Shown here: in pieces, positions 1-12,323 of the stretch | How positions within the stretch are numbered: the first letter of the stretch is position 1 | Layout of the letters: each line of letters begins with the position of its first letter | Origin: Chlamydoabsidia padenii | Lineage: Eukaryota; Mucoromycota; Mucoromycetes; Mucorales; Cunninghamellaceae | Direction: 5' to 3' | DNA length: 64,000 nt | Assembly (NCBI GenBank): GCA_025330725.1 | Contig: JAIWND010000006.1 | Coordinates: 682,001 to 746,000 of the forward strand | Translations under genes and position numbers: made by a program | Notes under the pieces: model-generated | Databases searched by the model: none | What the model saw: the letters and a program-made list of their open reading frames with translations, nothing else | Told to the model about the DNA's origin: nothing

Positions 1-60
1 AAAAGGGAATATATACATATGCAAAGGTGTCTCACTGATTCCTCTCTCTCTCTTGACTAG

Positions 61-746
61 AATATGAAAATGACCAAGGACAAACGGGACCAATTCCTCT
101 TTACGACAGCTGACCAAGTAGCAGGAGAATCATCACTAGGTAAGTCAGGTAATTCAATGAAAAATAGACCACTACATTTAACCCTCTCTACCTTCTGTAT
201 ATATAGCTAATTCACCACTAGTTAAATCACGTCGACGATCGGGGGAAGAGAAAGGACAAGTGGTACAAAAGAATAATATAGCATCTCAACCTATGGATGA
301 ACAACATGAATCCACCTTATCCCTAGGTATACCTATGTTATCACAACAACAGATACAAGAACAGCAACAATTGGCAGTGATGGAACAGGATCGATATATT
401 GAAAACAGATCAACGGCAATTGAAAGTATCGAAAGCACTATAGCTGAACTCGGTGGGATCTTCCAGCAATTAGCAACCATGGTGGCGGAACAACGTGAAA
501 CGGTACAGCGGTAAGTAAAAGGAGAAAAGAAAAGAAAAGAAAAGAAAAGAAAAATATGATATGTTGTAGACTAAACATATTCTCTATAGGATTGATCAAA
601 ACACAGATGATATTGAAATGAATGTCATCGGCGCACAAAGGGAACTGTTGAAATATTACACCAACATCAGCTCCAATCGATGGTTAATCATGAAGGTCTT
701 TGCTACGGTGATTGCTTTCTTTTTACTCTTTACTTTTATAATGTAG
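61..746 (+). CDS. SED5: Syntaxin-5/Sed5-type t-SNARE, 5' end outside the window
   Basis: Three 3' exons (61-139, 207-510, 590-746) join in frame; the first 60 bases are the end of an intron closing with a pyrimidine tract and AG. The protein carries a Qa-SNARE coiled coil (AIESIESTIAELGGIFQQLA, then the DQNTDDIE register), the syntaxin-5 signature AQRELLKYYTNISSNRWL, and a C-terminal hydrophobic anchor of about 18 residues just before the stop. Syntaxin 5/Sed5 is the Golgi t-SNARE for ER-Golgi and intra-Golgi fusion. The N-terminal Habc region lies outside the window. Family assignment rests on the long match around the SNARE core and is firm. Confidence 0.93.
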
Positions 747-836
747 ATCTTTATAGTCCCCAATTGCAAACTATTCCCCTTCCTCAATAAACAATCACTT
801 GTCGACCATTCATCAAACTATGGCGTTTGAAATTGG

Positions 837-847
837 CGGGATTCGAA
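837..847 (+). promoter_or_regulatory. Promoter motif variant CGGGATTCGAA upstream of the rhomboid gene
   Basis: One mismatch to the window-wide motif CGGGATTTRAA, preceded by GG as in many other copies. It lies 95 nt before the ATG at 942, and a second TTTGAA lies just upstream (826-831). Confidence 0.5.
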
Positions 848-941
848 TATTCCTTTACCTTTTTATTTTTTATTTTTTTATATCTTGTCTTGTCTTGTAT
901 TTTCTTTTTTACTTTCTTTACTTTTAGGAATCATAAAAGCC

Positions 942-2117
942 ATGGCCGACATACCTTCACAGACAGATCAACCAGAACAACAACGATGGTCATCTATTAC
1001 TTCTCGAAGGGATAGAGCAGGTGAAGCAACTCGTATGTTTATCACTCACGTGCGCCACTACTTGTCGTCTTTACCTTTGATATCTCTCCTCACCATAATC
1101 ATACCCCTCTTCACGAATCTATTGGATGTTATTACTCTCATTGGCCCAACACAAGATATGCTACTCTACGAATCACTTTGTCTCTCAATAACAAGAATCA
1201 TGAATAACTTTGAAGGTATTATCATTCCCACGGTTTTTTTTAATACATTAATGACTGATCCTTTTTTTTCTTTCTGGTTTTGTCAACAAGTGTATAGGTT
1301 GTTTTTGTACCCATTGGTCCATGCCAACACCACCTTACTTGTTACCAATCTGATCTTATTGATCCCATATATATCAGCACACGAACGCAAGAAAGGGTCA
1401 TTGTTTGTTTTATTCGAACTGGTGTGTCTCTATACCATCTTACCGGGTATCATCTATCTATTGGTGATCAGTCTTTTGACCACTGTGACGACCATCGGTG
1501 CGTATGTGGGCACAATCGCTTCCTCGGGGTTATCTGTATGGACAGTGGGTCTCTCGTTATGGACAATGCTGGACGGTGATACTACGAACCATAGGTAAAT
1601 TGAACAACATCGAACCAGTTAATCATCGGTCTCACTATATATATATATATATCTAGCTTGTTTGGTGTCATTCCACTTCCAGCCAAGGCCATTCCATTCC
1701 TTATCATTGGCTTTTACTTTTTTTTGGTCCCTGATTCTTCTGTGATTCTTCACTTGGTTGCTGCTGGCATTGGATATCTTTGTAAGTCATCTCTTTTGAA
1801 TAAGGGTATGAAGGGCTAATCTTTTCTCTCTCTCTCTCTTCTCTTTCTATATACTCATAGATTTCAATCATCGACTCCCAGCTATTTTAACACCAACAAA
1901 TGAAAAATGCCGACAGTATGAAGACCTTCGGTGGACAAACCTCTTGACGAAACATCCGAAATTTGTTAGTGTGGACACAGCTGGTGATGGATATCTTCCT
2001 GTCTCTTCTGTTAACAATCACAGGGTAGCATCAACAACACCCTATACAGTAAATACACAACAATCTGGGTCACCTTCCAACTTCCCCGGTCAAGGTTACA
2101 CTTTATCGGATAATTGA
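942..2117 (+). CDS. RBD2: Rbd2-type rhomboid intramembrane serine protease
   Basis: Exons 942-1594, 1657-1781 and 1861-2117 give 344 residues. The ATG at 942 is the first in frame after a pyrimidine-rich leader and lies 95 nt after a CGGGATTCGAA promoter motif. At least six hydrophobic segments are visible, with the rhomboid-like QVYRLFLYPLVHANTTLLVT helix. The catalytic serine region reads ASSG where most family members have GxSG, and the second catalytic residue is the His in SSVILHLVAAGIGY. The tail is polar. Rhomboids of the Rbd2 group act in Golgi or related membranes and in fungi help process SREBP-type factors. The Ala for the first Gly of GxSG is slightly unusual, so activity is likely but not certain. 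Confidence 0.75.
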
Positions 2118-2366
2118 CTGGTGTGATGTGATATAGTATTAGTCCTCTTCCCCCCCCCCCTCTTTTTAATTTTTATCCTAATAAATGAATGTTTACTTGT
2201 CTACTTTGTCGGATGATTGGTTGATGTGATATGGTATTGTCTTTTGTTTGCGTAACTTTAATTTTGAAGTACTTAGTTGGCGAATGAAAACTTCTCTTAG
2301 CGATAATACGGATATGAGGGGTTCATGCAACTTACCATTACTACCTTACTCTTCACCACCAAATAC

Positions 2367-3125
2367 TTACTTGAATAAATTTTGTGCTGTTGCTGTTGCT
2401 GGTGTAAAAGCGGGATAGTCGATATTGGTCGCCATTTTGTAAACTCCTGCCTTCAAAATGTTAATTGCCACATTTTGATCCCGCCCCCGTGAAGTAAATC
2501 CATTTTTTCTTCCAATGCAATCAGAGTTGATACACACCACGATTCCTGTATTCAGTTTGGTGCTATCCCGCCGCAGTGGATGAACAACCCGAGAGTCACA
2601 GAGACAACATAGTTTCGGTATAAGGTATTCATTAGTTTCATGAACTGTTGCCTTCTCCTTGAGAAATTATTGTAACTTGGGTGTGCTTTGGCACTGGTAT
2701 CCTTTTATTCTTAAACCATGACCTTGGCCAGCTTCCCCATTAAACACAACTGGTTTGACTTGATGGGGTTTCAACTTGGGATCCACTAGGCTTCGTATTA
2801 ATGCTTTTGTCGCAGAAGCATAGGCTTTGCCATTGAGTCTTTCCATACCATGGTTTTGCTTCTTGATACATGGAGATTGGTGGCAGAATGTGTATAGAAT
2901 ATGTTGGTTTTGCTGACTTTCGTGTAAGGTCCTAATGTAAACATGGTGCTGATCGTCTTGGCTTTTATGCACTTGTTCAATCTCCAACAGATATCGTTCC
3001 TTTTTTTTCTTCATGACATGGCGGCAATAGTCGGTTCTTGAATAGCTACTTATTTTTTGAGCTCGTATATCATTGGAGTGGACCTTCATCAACTTGTGTA
3101 CTTGCTTTGCATCATAATCTTCCAT
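2367..3125 (-). pseudogene. Fanzor/TnpB-like nuclease remnant, C-terminal half with in-frame stop
   Basis: From ATG 3125 the minus strand is open for 152 codons to a TAA at 2667-2669. The same frame then stays open for another 99 codons to 2367. The part after the stop holds the diagnostic OrfB zinc-ribbon and RuvC-III end: LCCLCDSRVV (Cys pair), VVCINSDC (second Cys pair, C-x4-C) and RDQNVAINIL, matching the RD-x-N-A-A-x-N block of TnpB and Fanzor proteins. Before the stop, VKPVVFNGEAGQGHG fits the RuvC-II strand with its acidic residue. At about 250 residues the frame is much shorter than a full TnpB (about 400), and no RuvC-I Asp is seen, so the N-terminal half is missing or decayed. Fanzors are eukaryotic RNA-guided nucleases related to TnpB. 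This copy is probably dead unless the stop is read through or is an assembly error. A CGGGATCTGAA promoter-like motif lies 54 nt upstream of the ATG. Confidence 0.7.
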
Positions 3126-3178
3126 TTCTTCTTCACAACAATGAGATTTGATTCATGCAAGTGAAGGCGGTGTTTTAA

Positions 3179-3189
3179 TTCAGATCCCG
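3179..3189 (-). promoter_or_regulatory. Promoter motif variant CGGGATCTGAA upstream of the Fanzor relic
   Basis: One mismatch to CGGGATTTGAA, oriented with the relic and 54 nt upstream of its ATG. The spacing is close to that at active genes in the window. Confidence 0.4.
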
Positions 3190-3790
3190 ATTCTGCATGA
3201 ATTTCCCAATCCAGCAACCCTAGTGTCGTTGCCAGGGGTAGCCTAGGAGAGGATCAATTCGCGTTTGAAAAAAAAAAAAACCAGAGACTTTTCATTATGA
3301 TATGCTTATTGCCGGGGTCAAAAACCATTCAAATTCCGAAATACAGTATCAAACAAAAACGAAGAAATGACAAATACATAGTAAGTGTTATTTCTGACAT
3401 TAATATAAATTTACGTATTATTATTTTTACAATATGTTCATTAAGTTTTATTATTTCTGACGTACTGTACGTCTATTAAGAGTTATTATTCAAATGGTGT
3501 ATCTTATGGTGTAGAAAGATATCTGACTTCATCCTCATCCTCCTCATCCATTTCATCTTCATCTTCATCTTCCTTTTTTTTTTTTTTTTTTTTTTTGTGC
3601 TTTTCGTCCACTGCCAACCTCAACATCTCCAACAAGAACACAGCAACAGTAACAGCAGCAGAAGTAACAACACCAATTGGGGTAACCCAGGGGGGGGGAG
3701 ACGCAGGTATTTCAGCTGTCCAGCTAATTTTGGTTACATGGAAAAAAAAAAAAAAAGCATGAACTTTTAAACAATTCATCATGTATATAG

Positions 3791-4506
3791 GTGTTATCCA
3801 TCGTGATACCTTCATTGATAAACGTGTTTATATTGACCAGCAAACATATGGTGAAACAAGCCTTTATTGACATTAAGATTAAATATAATACTATATCTAC
3901 AATAAAACCAATCTACCGCAATTGTTACCCACAAGACATCATCTTTTGATCTTGCTGGACCAATGAATGATTTGACATTCATATATATCCCCAGTTGCAA
4001 TCAAGAGGTGCACCATCGTCGCACTTGACCACCCAATCCATCCTTGAAGTCTACCGAGTTTGCAATAGCATCATTCTTCTTTTCACAACCAAAGTCTATT
4101 GCATTCCATTCAGAGAACGTCATCCTTTTTCCCAGTTTGTTATATCAGACAAAAAAGAGATTCGTCCAGGGTCATTTGGTAAGTATCGATTCTACGTCAA
4201 CATGAATTGAAAAGTATTAGTATTAGAGTCTTGGGTAAGGTGATTGTCCAAGAAGAAAGAGACAATATACATTACTACTACATAACATGATAAAAGAATC
4301 CAGATTTTTTTTTTCAAACTCGAATATCTTTGCCTATAGACTACCTCTTAACATCAGAGTTGGTTTACCGGATTGGGAAATTCATGCAGAATCAGAATTT
4401 GGATTTCAAAACCCGATGTTGCTCAGACGAACCACAGCTATTTATGATAAATTCCCATCAGCCTACAATCATCGTGAATAAAAAACATTATGAAAATCAT
4501 GCATAA
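3791..4506 (+). pseudogene. Frameshifted protein-coding remnant, unidentified
   Basis: The best part is a two-exon model, about 3995-4172 joined to 4338-4506 across a GTAAGT..TATAG intron, encoding VYRVCNSIILLFTTKVYCIP, later PFRERHPFSQFVISDKKEIR and an ending NKKHYENHA. Upstream, protein-like stretches (IHRDTFIDKRVYIDQQTYGE, then IKPIYRNCYPQDIIF, then MNDLTFIYIPSCNQE) lie in three different frames separated by stops, without splice signals between them. This is the pattern of a gene broken by small indels. I do not recognise the family. It follows the Fanzor relic, so the two may have decayed together. It could also be a live short gene starting from an exon I have not found. Confidence 0.35.
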
Positions 4507-4686
4507 ACACCCAAAGTATAAAAGTCAAATGTTGTTTTATTAATGTTGATGTGTCAAGTAAATCAAAAGGAAGACTAATGTATCAAAAGCTATTGTAATA
4601 AAAAAAAAAAAGTAGAATCAAACTATAAAAGGAGGATTAGGGGTATTCCACCGGGTGTATATTGACCAGAGAAGAGTTTGATTCGT

Positions 4687-7600
4687 TCATTCGTATTCCA
4701 AAGGCATCACCGATTCGGCACCCCAAGGTAAGCCTCGTTTCTTGATACCAATGCGTTGCCAAGACACAGCCGGTATTCCTAGATCAGCAACAAATAGTCC
4801 ACCTGTCACCTTGTTCGACACGCACCCTTCGATGGGAGCACCGAAACAAAGGGTCCACTTGGGTAGAATGTAATGCATAACATGGAAGGGATGACCTAAT
4901 CAAAATAAAAAAATAATGTTAATCATAGCACACACATCAATACATATAATATCTTTTTCACGTACCATCTTCACTATTGACGCCACTAGGATAATCTAAA
5001 CTAAGCACAGGTGCCTTGTTTCCATTAGCCCAGTCGATACCTTGCCATAAAAGAGTTCGATCCATTTGGTTTTTCTTCAAATCCACCATAGTAATGACAC
5101 TACCCATCAGTGCATCAATAATCAAATCCACTGGAGCTGTCAGCGGGTCAGGTAATTCTATGTAGTATGAGAAAAAAAAGAGTGAGTGAGTTGGTTCCTA
5201 TTGACAGCGAGTAAAGTTTTTGACTTCTTACCATCGATTCCATCTACAAAAGTAACGCCGGCGAATTGGGCGCAACGTTTCTGTTCCTTTACTTGTGTGC
5301 CCAATTCAGTACTTGCCAGTAGCACCACCACCTGGATCCCACGATTGGCTAAATGTCGAGCAGTCGCAATCCCGTAACAGCCAACAGAATGATTACCGGC
5401 TAGAATCACAACAATCGGTGCGTCATTATGATTTTTTTGTTGGACTCGGCGTTGACCCCCTTGGGATAAAAATAGAAATAACAAACAAAAGAGTCATTAG
5501 TATATGTCAGTTTCTACTCTATTTTCCATTTCCTACCGATGGCTTTGAAGGTGATGCTTGTAGCAGCATGGGCGGCATTTTCAATAATCATGGAATCATT
5601 CAGGCCAGTTTCGGATTCTACGATACGTGTTAAAAAAAGGTGAGTTACATGACAGTGGTTAACAGGGTTAAAGAATTATGACTTACTTGTGATTTGGATC
5701 AGTCTTGATAAAAGCTGGGCGCTTAATACAGGACAAACGGCCCCGGTGGCGACTGATTTGATGACAGGACCATCATAGGCGTTGGCGTGGCTGTTGTTTC
5801 CATTGGTGATGATAGGTACTGTATGTTCGTGTTCCATCGGTTTTTGGAGTCTTTCTGCTGGTGGTGATGTTACTTGGTGTTCTTGATGATGTGTTATCAT
5901 TGGTGAAGAATTTGATGACGTTGCTAACATTGTCGAGTCCATGGCTGTTACGTCTGGCAAAACAGGGACCAAAGTTTTTGTTGGAGTTATACCTTTTTCA
6001 TTGTCGCTAAACCCTCCGTCCATTTCCTGTTGAAGAAGGAATGGTGTGCCATTATTACTGCTGCCGTTGATGTTATCGTAGTTGCTGTTGTTATCACTAG
6101 TGCATATACTGGGTTTAGGCATAGGGAATGGCATTTTGAATCCTTGGTTCGCAGTACTGATCTTTTGGACAGGGGACATAATAGAAGTGGGAGATTGGTG
6201 TTGATACGATACCGAAGTTGATTGAGATCTATCGGATACCACAGAAGAAGAAGAGGGAGGCGAGGTCCCAGCCAATGATTTTGCAAAAGCAGCCATAGGG
6301 ACCATGTTCAGCGAAGAGAGCAAGGATTGAGTAGCCACTTGATTGACAGCATCATCCGGTTTATGTAGCTAAAAAGTAAAAAGAAAAAAAGGAGAAGAGG
6401 TGATGAGTCTTTTAGTTATATCTCCGCGTACCAAGTATTCCATTTATTTCGAAGTTTACCTGAGATGGTAGTACACTTGTTTCAGGAGCAGTGTGTGAAG
6501 GTGATAAGACTACAGGTGTTTGTTGATCATCTTGGTTTTTTCGCACTTGATGCTTATTGTTCTTATATGTGCTGTCTTGATTATTAGTTAAACCAATGCT
6601 GTGCCCTTGATTTTCCCGCGAGGTGTCAATAAAATCGTTAAAGTCGTCATAAACTACCGTGTCTACCAGTTTCCGAGGTGCAGTCTTGTTCCCAAATTGA
6701 GGCATCACATGTTGTTGGATGGGTGGCTGTTGTTTCTTTGTTTGTTCTTCTTGTTGATGGGGTTGTTGTTCAAGATGTTGCTGTTGTTGCTGTTGTTGCT
6801 TTTTAGATGCTTGCTTCTTTCCATTTTTCGATTTGGGAGGTGATTTGACTGGTTTGGTCGATCCATCATTATTTTCTCCAAAAGGTCCCCCGGAAGCCTG
6901 TTGTTGTTGTTGTTGTTGTTGTTGCTGCTTGTTTTTGTTGCCACGCTTTGATTTTTGGGATTTAGGAGTCGGCGCTGAAGGAGAATCCAAGGAGTCCGAG
7001 TGTGCCAAAGTATCAGTGTTCTTTTTGCCTTTATTGACTTTGCCCTGTTTCTTATTCGATCTTATAACAAAAATAGTAAGAGTGAGTTAGCTTTTCCCTC
7101 CCCCCCCCTTTTTTTTCACGCATACACAGTTTTTTCTTTCTTTACCTTTTGTCCAAGCCAAGTTTCTTTTCTTGAGCATCGGTAGAAGATATCTAAATCA
7201 TAAGTGATGGATTGTTTGTAAATACACCAATTACGTAAACTAGGGGATCCGAGGGTTGTTTAGACTTACGCTGATAATAGCAGGATCAACAAAAGAAGAT
7301 TGTTGATTGGAAGAAGAAGACAGACAAGTTTCGGGGTATGATGTTGATGAATTTCTTGGTGTAGCACAATTAACGTTTTCTTGAGAGTCAGAAGCCGGTG
7401 CAGGAGGAGGAGGAGGAGGAGGAAAAGCATGGCCACCAGAGAGTGGAAGAGGTGGTATAGGTGATTGTTCTTGATGTTGAGCCGACTGAGTTGTTTGTGT
7501 CGCTATTCCAGTAACAGTAGAAGATGGTTGTTCCTCGACAGTGGGATAATAATCCAATACACTATGCCCAGGGACTTTCATAAAAGCATATTCCGACACA

Positions 7601-7817
7601 CGACCACTCATAAAACACCGTTTGGCTATAATTGTATAAAATAATAAAGACAATTAGTATATGATAGTAGAGAGTGGGTAAGTCATCATTTTCGTAATCA
7701 CGTTTTACCTTTTTCAAGAGATATACTGCCGTCATCATCTACTTGGGTAGCATAGCCATAAAAGATATCACCATTTTTCAAGTTGACACGGGTATGGAGA
7801 CCTTGCACAGTTGACAT
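4687..7817 (-). CDS. EDC3: Enhancer of mRNA-decapping protein 3 (EDC3)
   Basis: Nine exons join in frame to 831 residues: 7817-7709, 7625-7270, 7192-7146, 7060-6460, 6369-5697, 5617-5537, 5459-5232, 5157-4966 and 4895-4687. The N terminus is an LSm domain (VQGLHTRVNLKNGDIFYGYA). The middle is long and disordered with Pro and Gln runs and an FDF-type motif (VVYDDFNDFID, about residue 307). The C terminus from about residue 596 is a YjeF-N Rossmann domain (IVVILAGNHSVGCYGIATAR). EDC3 is a P-body scaffold: LSm binds Dcp2, FDF binds the DEAD-box helicase Dhh1, and YjeF-N dimerises. Domain order matches the family; the extra length comes from Gln-rich linkers. The start is shared in a 170-bp divergent promoter with VPS18. 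Confidence 0.93.
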
Positions 7818-7909
7818 TCAAGTTGTTTGTTCTTTTTTAAGAAAAAGAGAGGGAAGAAAAACAAAAAGGAAAAAAGAGTGTGAAAACGCGGCAAGTGTGG
7901 CGAGGAAAG

Positions 7910-7920
7910 CGGGGGTTTAA
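7910..7920 (+). promoter_or_regulatory. Promoter motif variant CGGGGGTTTAA between EDC3 and VPS18
   Basis: A GC-rich half followed by TTTAA, 68 nt before the VPS18 ATG and 93 nt from the EDC3 ATG, in a promoter serving both directions. It is a weak version of the common motif. Confidence 0.35.
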
Positions 7921-7987
7921 AAGCCAACTTTTGAACTGTGTGCATTTTTCTTTAATTCTATTCATCGCCTTTTCTTCCCACTCTCTA

Positions 7988-10900
7988 ATGTCACTCTTTG
8001 ATGATTTCCTAGAGTCGACTGAACATCCCCAAGAGTATGCTCATGATACTTTGACAGACTACCAACTCCCATCTAACGATGAAGCAACTGATATTTTGGA
8101 TGACTCTGCTTTAACGGATAAGGTAAATTAATAGGAATGAATAGCAATACTTGTTTTTTACTAACAACTTTATCCACTTTTATGAAAACCAGAATTCAAA
8201 TGGTCATGGCACTGTTACTGAACCTGTAACTGCCTCGTCTTCCTCTCATCCAACCTCTTCCAAGGTCAATCAAGTGACTCACAACATAGACAACAACACA
8301 AACAACAGCAATAATAACAAAGGAATCCGATCTATACCTTCCACTATCTTCCAACTTGACTATGTCCAGTTCCAACTTCCTGCTTTGCTTGTGCATTTGG
8401 TGGTATCAAACAACATCCTTATCTCAGTACTCAGCAATCACCGTATCTTACGCATCGACTTGGACAATCCTTTACAAGTAGAAGGTAAATAATGAAAAAA
8501 GATAAACAAGCATACAACAGACTAAACTTTTTTTTTTTTTTTCTTAGATATTGAATGGGTCAGGAAGGCTAATGATGGACGATTGATATCGGTTTTCTTT
8601 GATCCTACTGGGCGGCATTTGATTTTATCAACGGAGCATGGGGAAAACTACTATTTGTACGGCAATGCGAAAAAGACGAAACATCTGACTCGCTTAAAGG
8701 TAAGAGAAAAGCGGCCAGGTCGACCTTAACAGTGAATCTTACCAACTCGTTTATTTATGCAGGGTCTAATGATTACTGCTATTGGTTGGAACCCAATAGC
8801 GACTACAAGCACCGGAACAGGCACCAGGGAAATACTGTTGGGTACTCAAAAAGGTGAAATCTTGGAAACTTGGATCGAACCCACTGATGATTATTTTGGA
8901 AAAGAAGAACGGTACTTGAACTTAGTCTATCGCCTCTCTATCGACAATAATGGTCCAATATCTTCTCTCTCACCTTCTCAAATCGTTGGATTATATTTCA
9001 ATCGAATGTTATCACCCTCTCCGGCTGCGCAAAAGTATATCGTGGTGGTGACTACAGCAAATCGGATTTATCAATTCACAGGATCAGCCAACCCTTCGTC
9101 AAGCTCTTCTTATGAAAATGCATCCTCCTCCTCCACAATATCATCTACAACCATGTTTAATTCTTTGTTTGCTAACTATACTACCAATGCTAGCTTTCAA
9201 GAATTACCCGGCGATATTGGCTGGAGTGGACTATATTTTTACAATCCGTCTACAATCTCTAGGTCGAATAAGAAGGTTGGGTCTCTTCCAAAGGATCTCT
9301 TTGCTTGGGTTACTGGTAATGCATCTAGAAGAAGAAAATTAAACATTGGATGACATTTCTAACTTTTGTTTGGATATCATAGGGCCTGGGATTTATCAAG
9401 GACGACTTACTTTGGATGCTCAACAAATCACAGATGATATGATTGACAATGCGCAACTGATACCGTAAGTAAAAAGAGGAACATGGCAAAAACAAGAAAA
9501 AAGAAAAAACTGACTTGACATTTCACTTACACTGTAGATATCCTTCTTCGACACTCTTAGACGGCACAAAAGAACAGCAACCAGATATACCAATTGCAAT
9601 GTCACTGACAGCATTCCATATCATCTTATTATACCAATATCGGGTCAAGGTACTTTGTCATCTGAATGGGAATATTGTATACGATGAAGCAATTCCTCTG
9701 GTATGTAAAAGATATACATCAATCTGTACACATCAAAGGTACTAACTCGATCTTTATTTTTAGATGCCCGATGAAAAGATCCAAGGTATTGCAGTGGACC
9801 CAATCCAAGAAACCTTTTGGATTTATACAACAGCAGCAATCTATGAAATGGTGATCAAGAACGAAGATAGGGATGTTTGGAAACTCTATCTCGAAAAGAA
9901 GGAATATGGCTTGGCGATGGATTACTGTAAAACTGCCGACCAGCGTAACAAGGTGCATCTTGCCCAGGCCGATCAACTCTTCTCAAAAGGGCAATTCATC
10001 TCCAGCGCCAAGTATTATGCGATGACCCAGATTTCCTTTGAACAGGCAGCTCTCAAATTTATCACACGGAATGAAAAGGATGCATTAAGGATCTACCTTC
10101 TCGCCAAACTCAGACAACTGGATGATAAGGTAAGAAACAAAAGGATATAAAAGGAAATGTAAAAAGCTAATCCATTCAGTTTATTAATGCATAATCATTA
10201 GGCTGAAACACAAAAATCAATTGTAGCAACATGGTTAGTAGAGATCTACTTGGCCAAAATCAATCAATATCATGAAATGGGCTCCTCGGTAGCATATACA
10301 TCAACTCTACACGACGGGATCAACATTAATGGATATCACGACAGTAAGAACAAGAACAAAAAAGAACAACGTGCAGTGGACTACTATCGAAAAAAAGAAC
10401 AGCAAGCCAAGTATGAACTCAAGCAACTGTTGGAAACATACCAGGATTATCTACACAAAGAAACAGTATACAAATTGGTAGCTAGTCATGGTCATAACAC
10501 TGAATTAGTCTATTATGCCACATTGATTGGTGATGATGCAAAGGTTATGTCTCATTGGATAGCTGAACGGAATTGGATCAAGGCACTGAAAATCTTGGGG
10601 AAACAGGTAACGAAAAGATCATTGTCAACAACGGTATATTAACTTACTTTTATCTCTTTTCTTTTTTGTGGCAATGGGACATGGAAATTAGACCAGCTTG
10701 GATATGTTTTACACCTACTCACCTATTCTGATGGAAGCCGTACCAAGAGAAACTGTCGACATCTGGATGTTACATCCAAAACTGAATCCTCGGTTATTGA
10801 TCCCATCACTCTTACGATATGATCATAATACCATCTCTGACAAAGTCACTCAGGTAGGTGAAAATAAAATACTAATTGCTCACAATGCGAACTAGACTAT

Positions 10901-12323
10901 TTTTTTTATGCATCTGTCTAATAGCATCAAGCCATTCGTTACCTCTCTTATGTTGTCACCTCATTAGCCAATACAGATCCAGCTATCCACAACTCACTTT
11001 TGGCTCTATATGCAACACAATCAACCAAGGACGAAACTGCTCTCTTATCGTTTTTGAAAAATGAAGTAAGTAAAGGGATAAAAGATAATGCTTGATGATG
11101 ATCCTGTAACTAACTGGCTACATTTGGTGTTTACCATAGGGCCGCGAAATGTATTATAATCCCGATTATGCATTAAGACTTTGTAGTCAATTTGGACGAA
11201 TACAAAGCTGTATCCATTTGTATAGCTTGATGGGACTCTACGAAGAAGCAGTACACCTTGCACTAAGGGTAAGTCGACATAAAAAAAGAACAACACAACA
11301 AATGAAATTGTAATTAACTCTCATATTGCATTGTAATTGATCTAGATTGGTGATATCGACCTTGCACGGATCCATGCTGACAAACCTCTCGGAGATGATG
11401 AAGTATCGAAAAAGCTCTGGCTGGCCATTGCGAAATATGTTATCCAAGAAAAGAAGGACATCAAAACGTAAGAAGCCAATTCGTCATACAATAACACCTT
11501 CTTATTCGGACTAACATTGAATTTTTCTTTTGATAGAGCAATGGACTATGTGAAACAAAGCAACATTCTGAAAATCGAAGACATTCTGCCATTCTTCCCG
11601 GATTTTGTCCTGATCGACGAATTCAAGGTAGGAGATTGAAAAAACAGGGGTTGTTAAAAAGGGTGGAATCCAATGTTTTAAATTTTATATATGATCAATA
11701 GGATGACATTTACAAGGCTCTAGAAGAATACAATGGTCATATTGGTGTACTGAAAATGGAAATGGACGACGCTACCAAAAGTGTCAGCAATATACGCATG
11801 GACGTACGGAGTTTAAAAAAGCGGTTTACCCAATTGGACCCCAAGAAAGATCAATGCTGTATTTGTGAATTCCCACTCTTGACCCGACAGTTTTATGTAT
11901 TCCCTTGCGACCACTCCTATCATATGGATTGTCTAATTAACAAGGTAATCTAATTACAAAATAAATGGGGTCAATGGTATGTAAAACTAACATTTTTAAA
12001 TATAGACGACGAAACATCTTCCCTTTCGACAAATACGCAAACTAGCCGATCTACAAGAACAATTGTCTCGTGATATCAAACTGCAAAATAAATTACATCA
12101 GGCGCAATGGAACAGCAATGGTGGCGCTCAAAACTCAAGACCTACCGAGGCACAGAAGGATGAATTCAGGCGGGTCAAGGCACGGATCGAAAAAATCAAA
12201 TCAGAACTGGATGATTTGGTGGCTAATGAATGTGTCTATTGTGGGCAGATTATGATTGATAGTATAAATGAACCATTGATTTCTCTAGATGAAAATGATG
12301 TGGTGCTTGATTGGATGATTTAG
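7988..12323 (+). CDS. VPS18: Vacuolar sorting protein 18 (Pep3), HOPS/CORVET core subunit
   Basis: Fifteen exons keep frame and give 1117 residues: 7988-8122, 8193-8484, 8548-8699, 8763-9315, 9383-9464, 9538-9700, 9764-10129, 10202-10606, 10692-10853, 10925-11065, 11140-11268, 11346-11467, 11537-11627, 11702-11944 and 12006-12323. The N-terminal half is the Pep3/Vps18 beta-propeller (for example LILSTEHGENYYLYGNAKK). An alpha-solenoid clathrin-repeat region follows. The C-terminal RING-H2 starts near residue 983 with CCICEFPLL, then CDHSYHMDC and a late CVYC pair. Vps18 bridges tethering complexes at endosome and vacuole membranes. A low-complexity Asn/Ser stretch near residue 80 is typical of this genome. 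An AATAAA at 12397 follows the stop. Confidence 0.93.

Noticed and set aside
3504..3815. Minus-strand frame with Lys and Asp/Glu runs
   Set aside because: Mostly low-complexity translation of T tracts and CTC/ATC repeats. The single hydrophobic stretch is not supported by splice sites or a start context.
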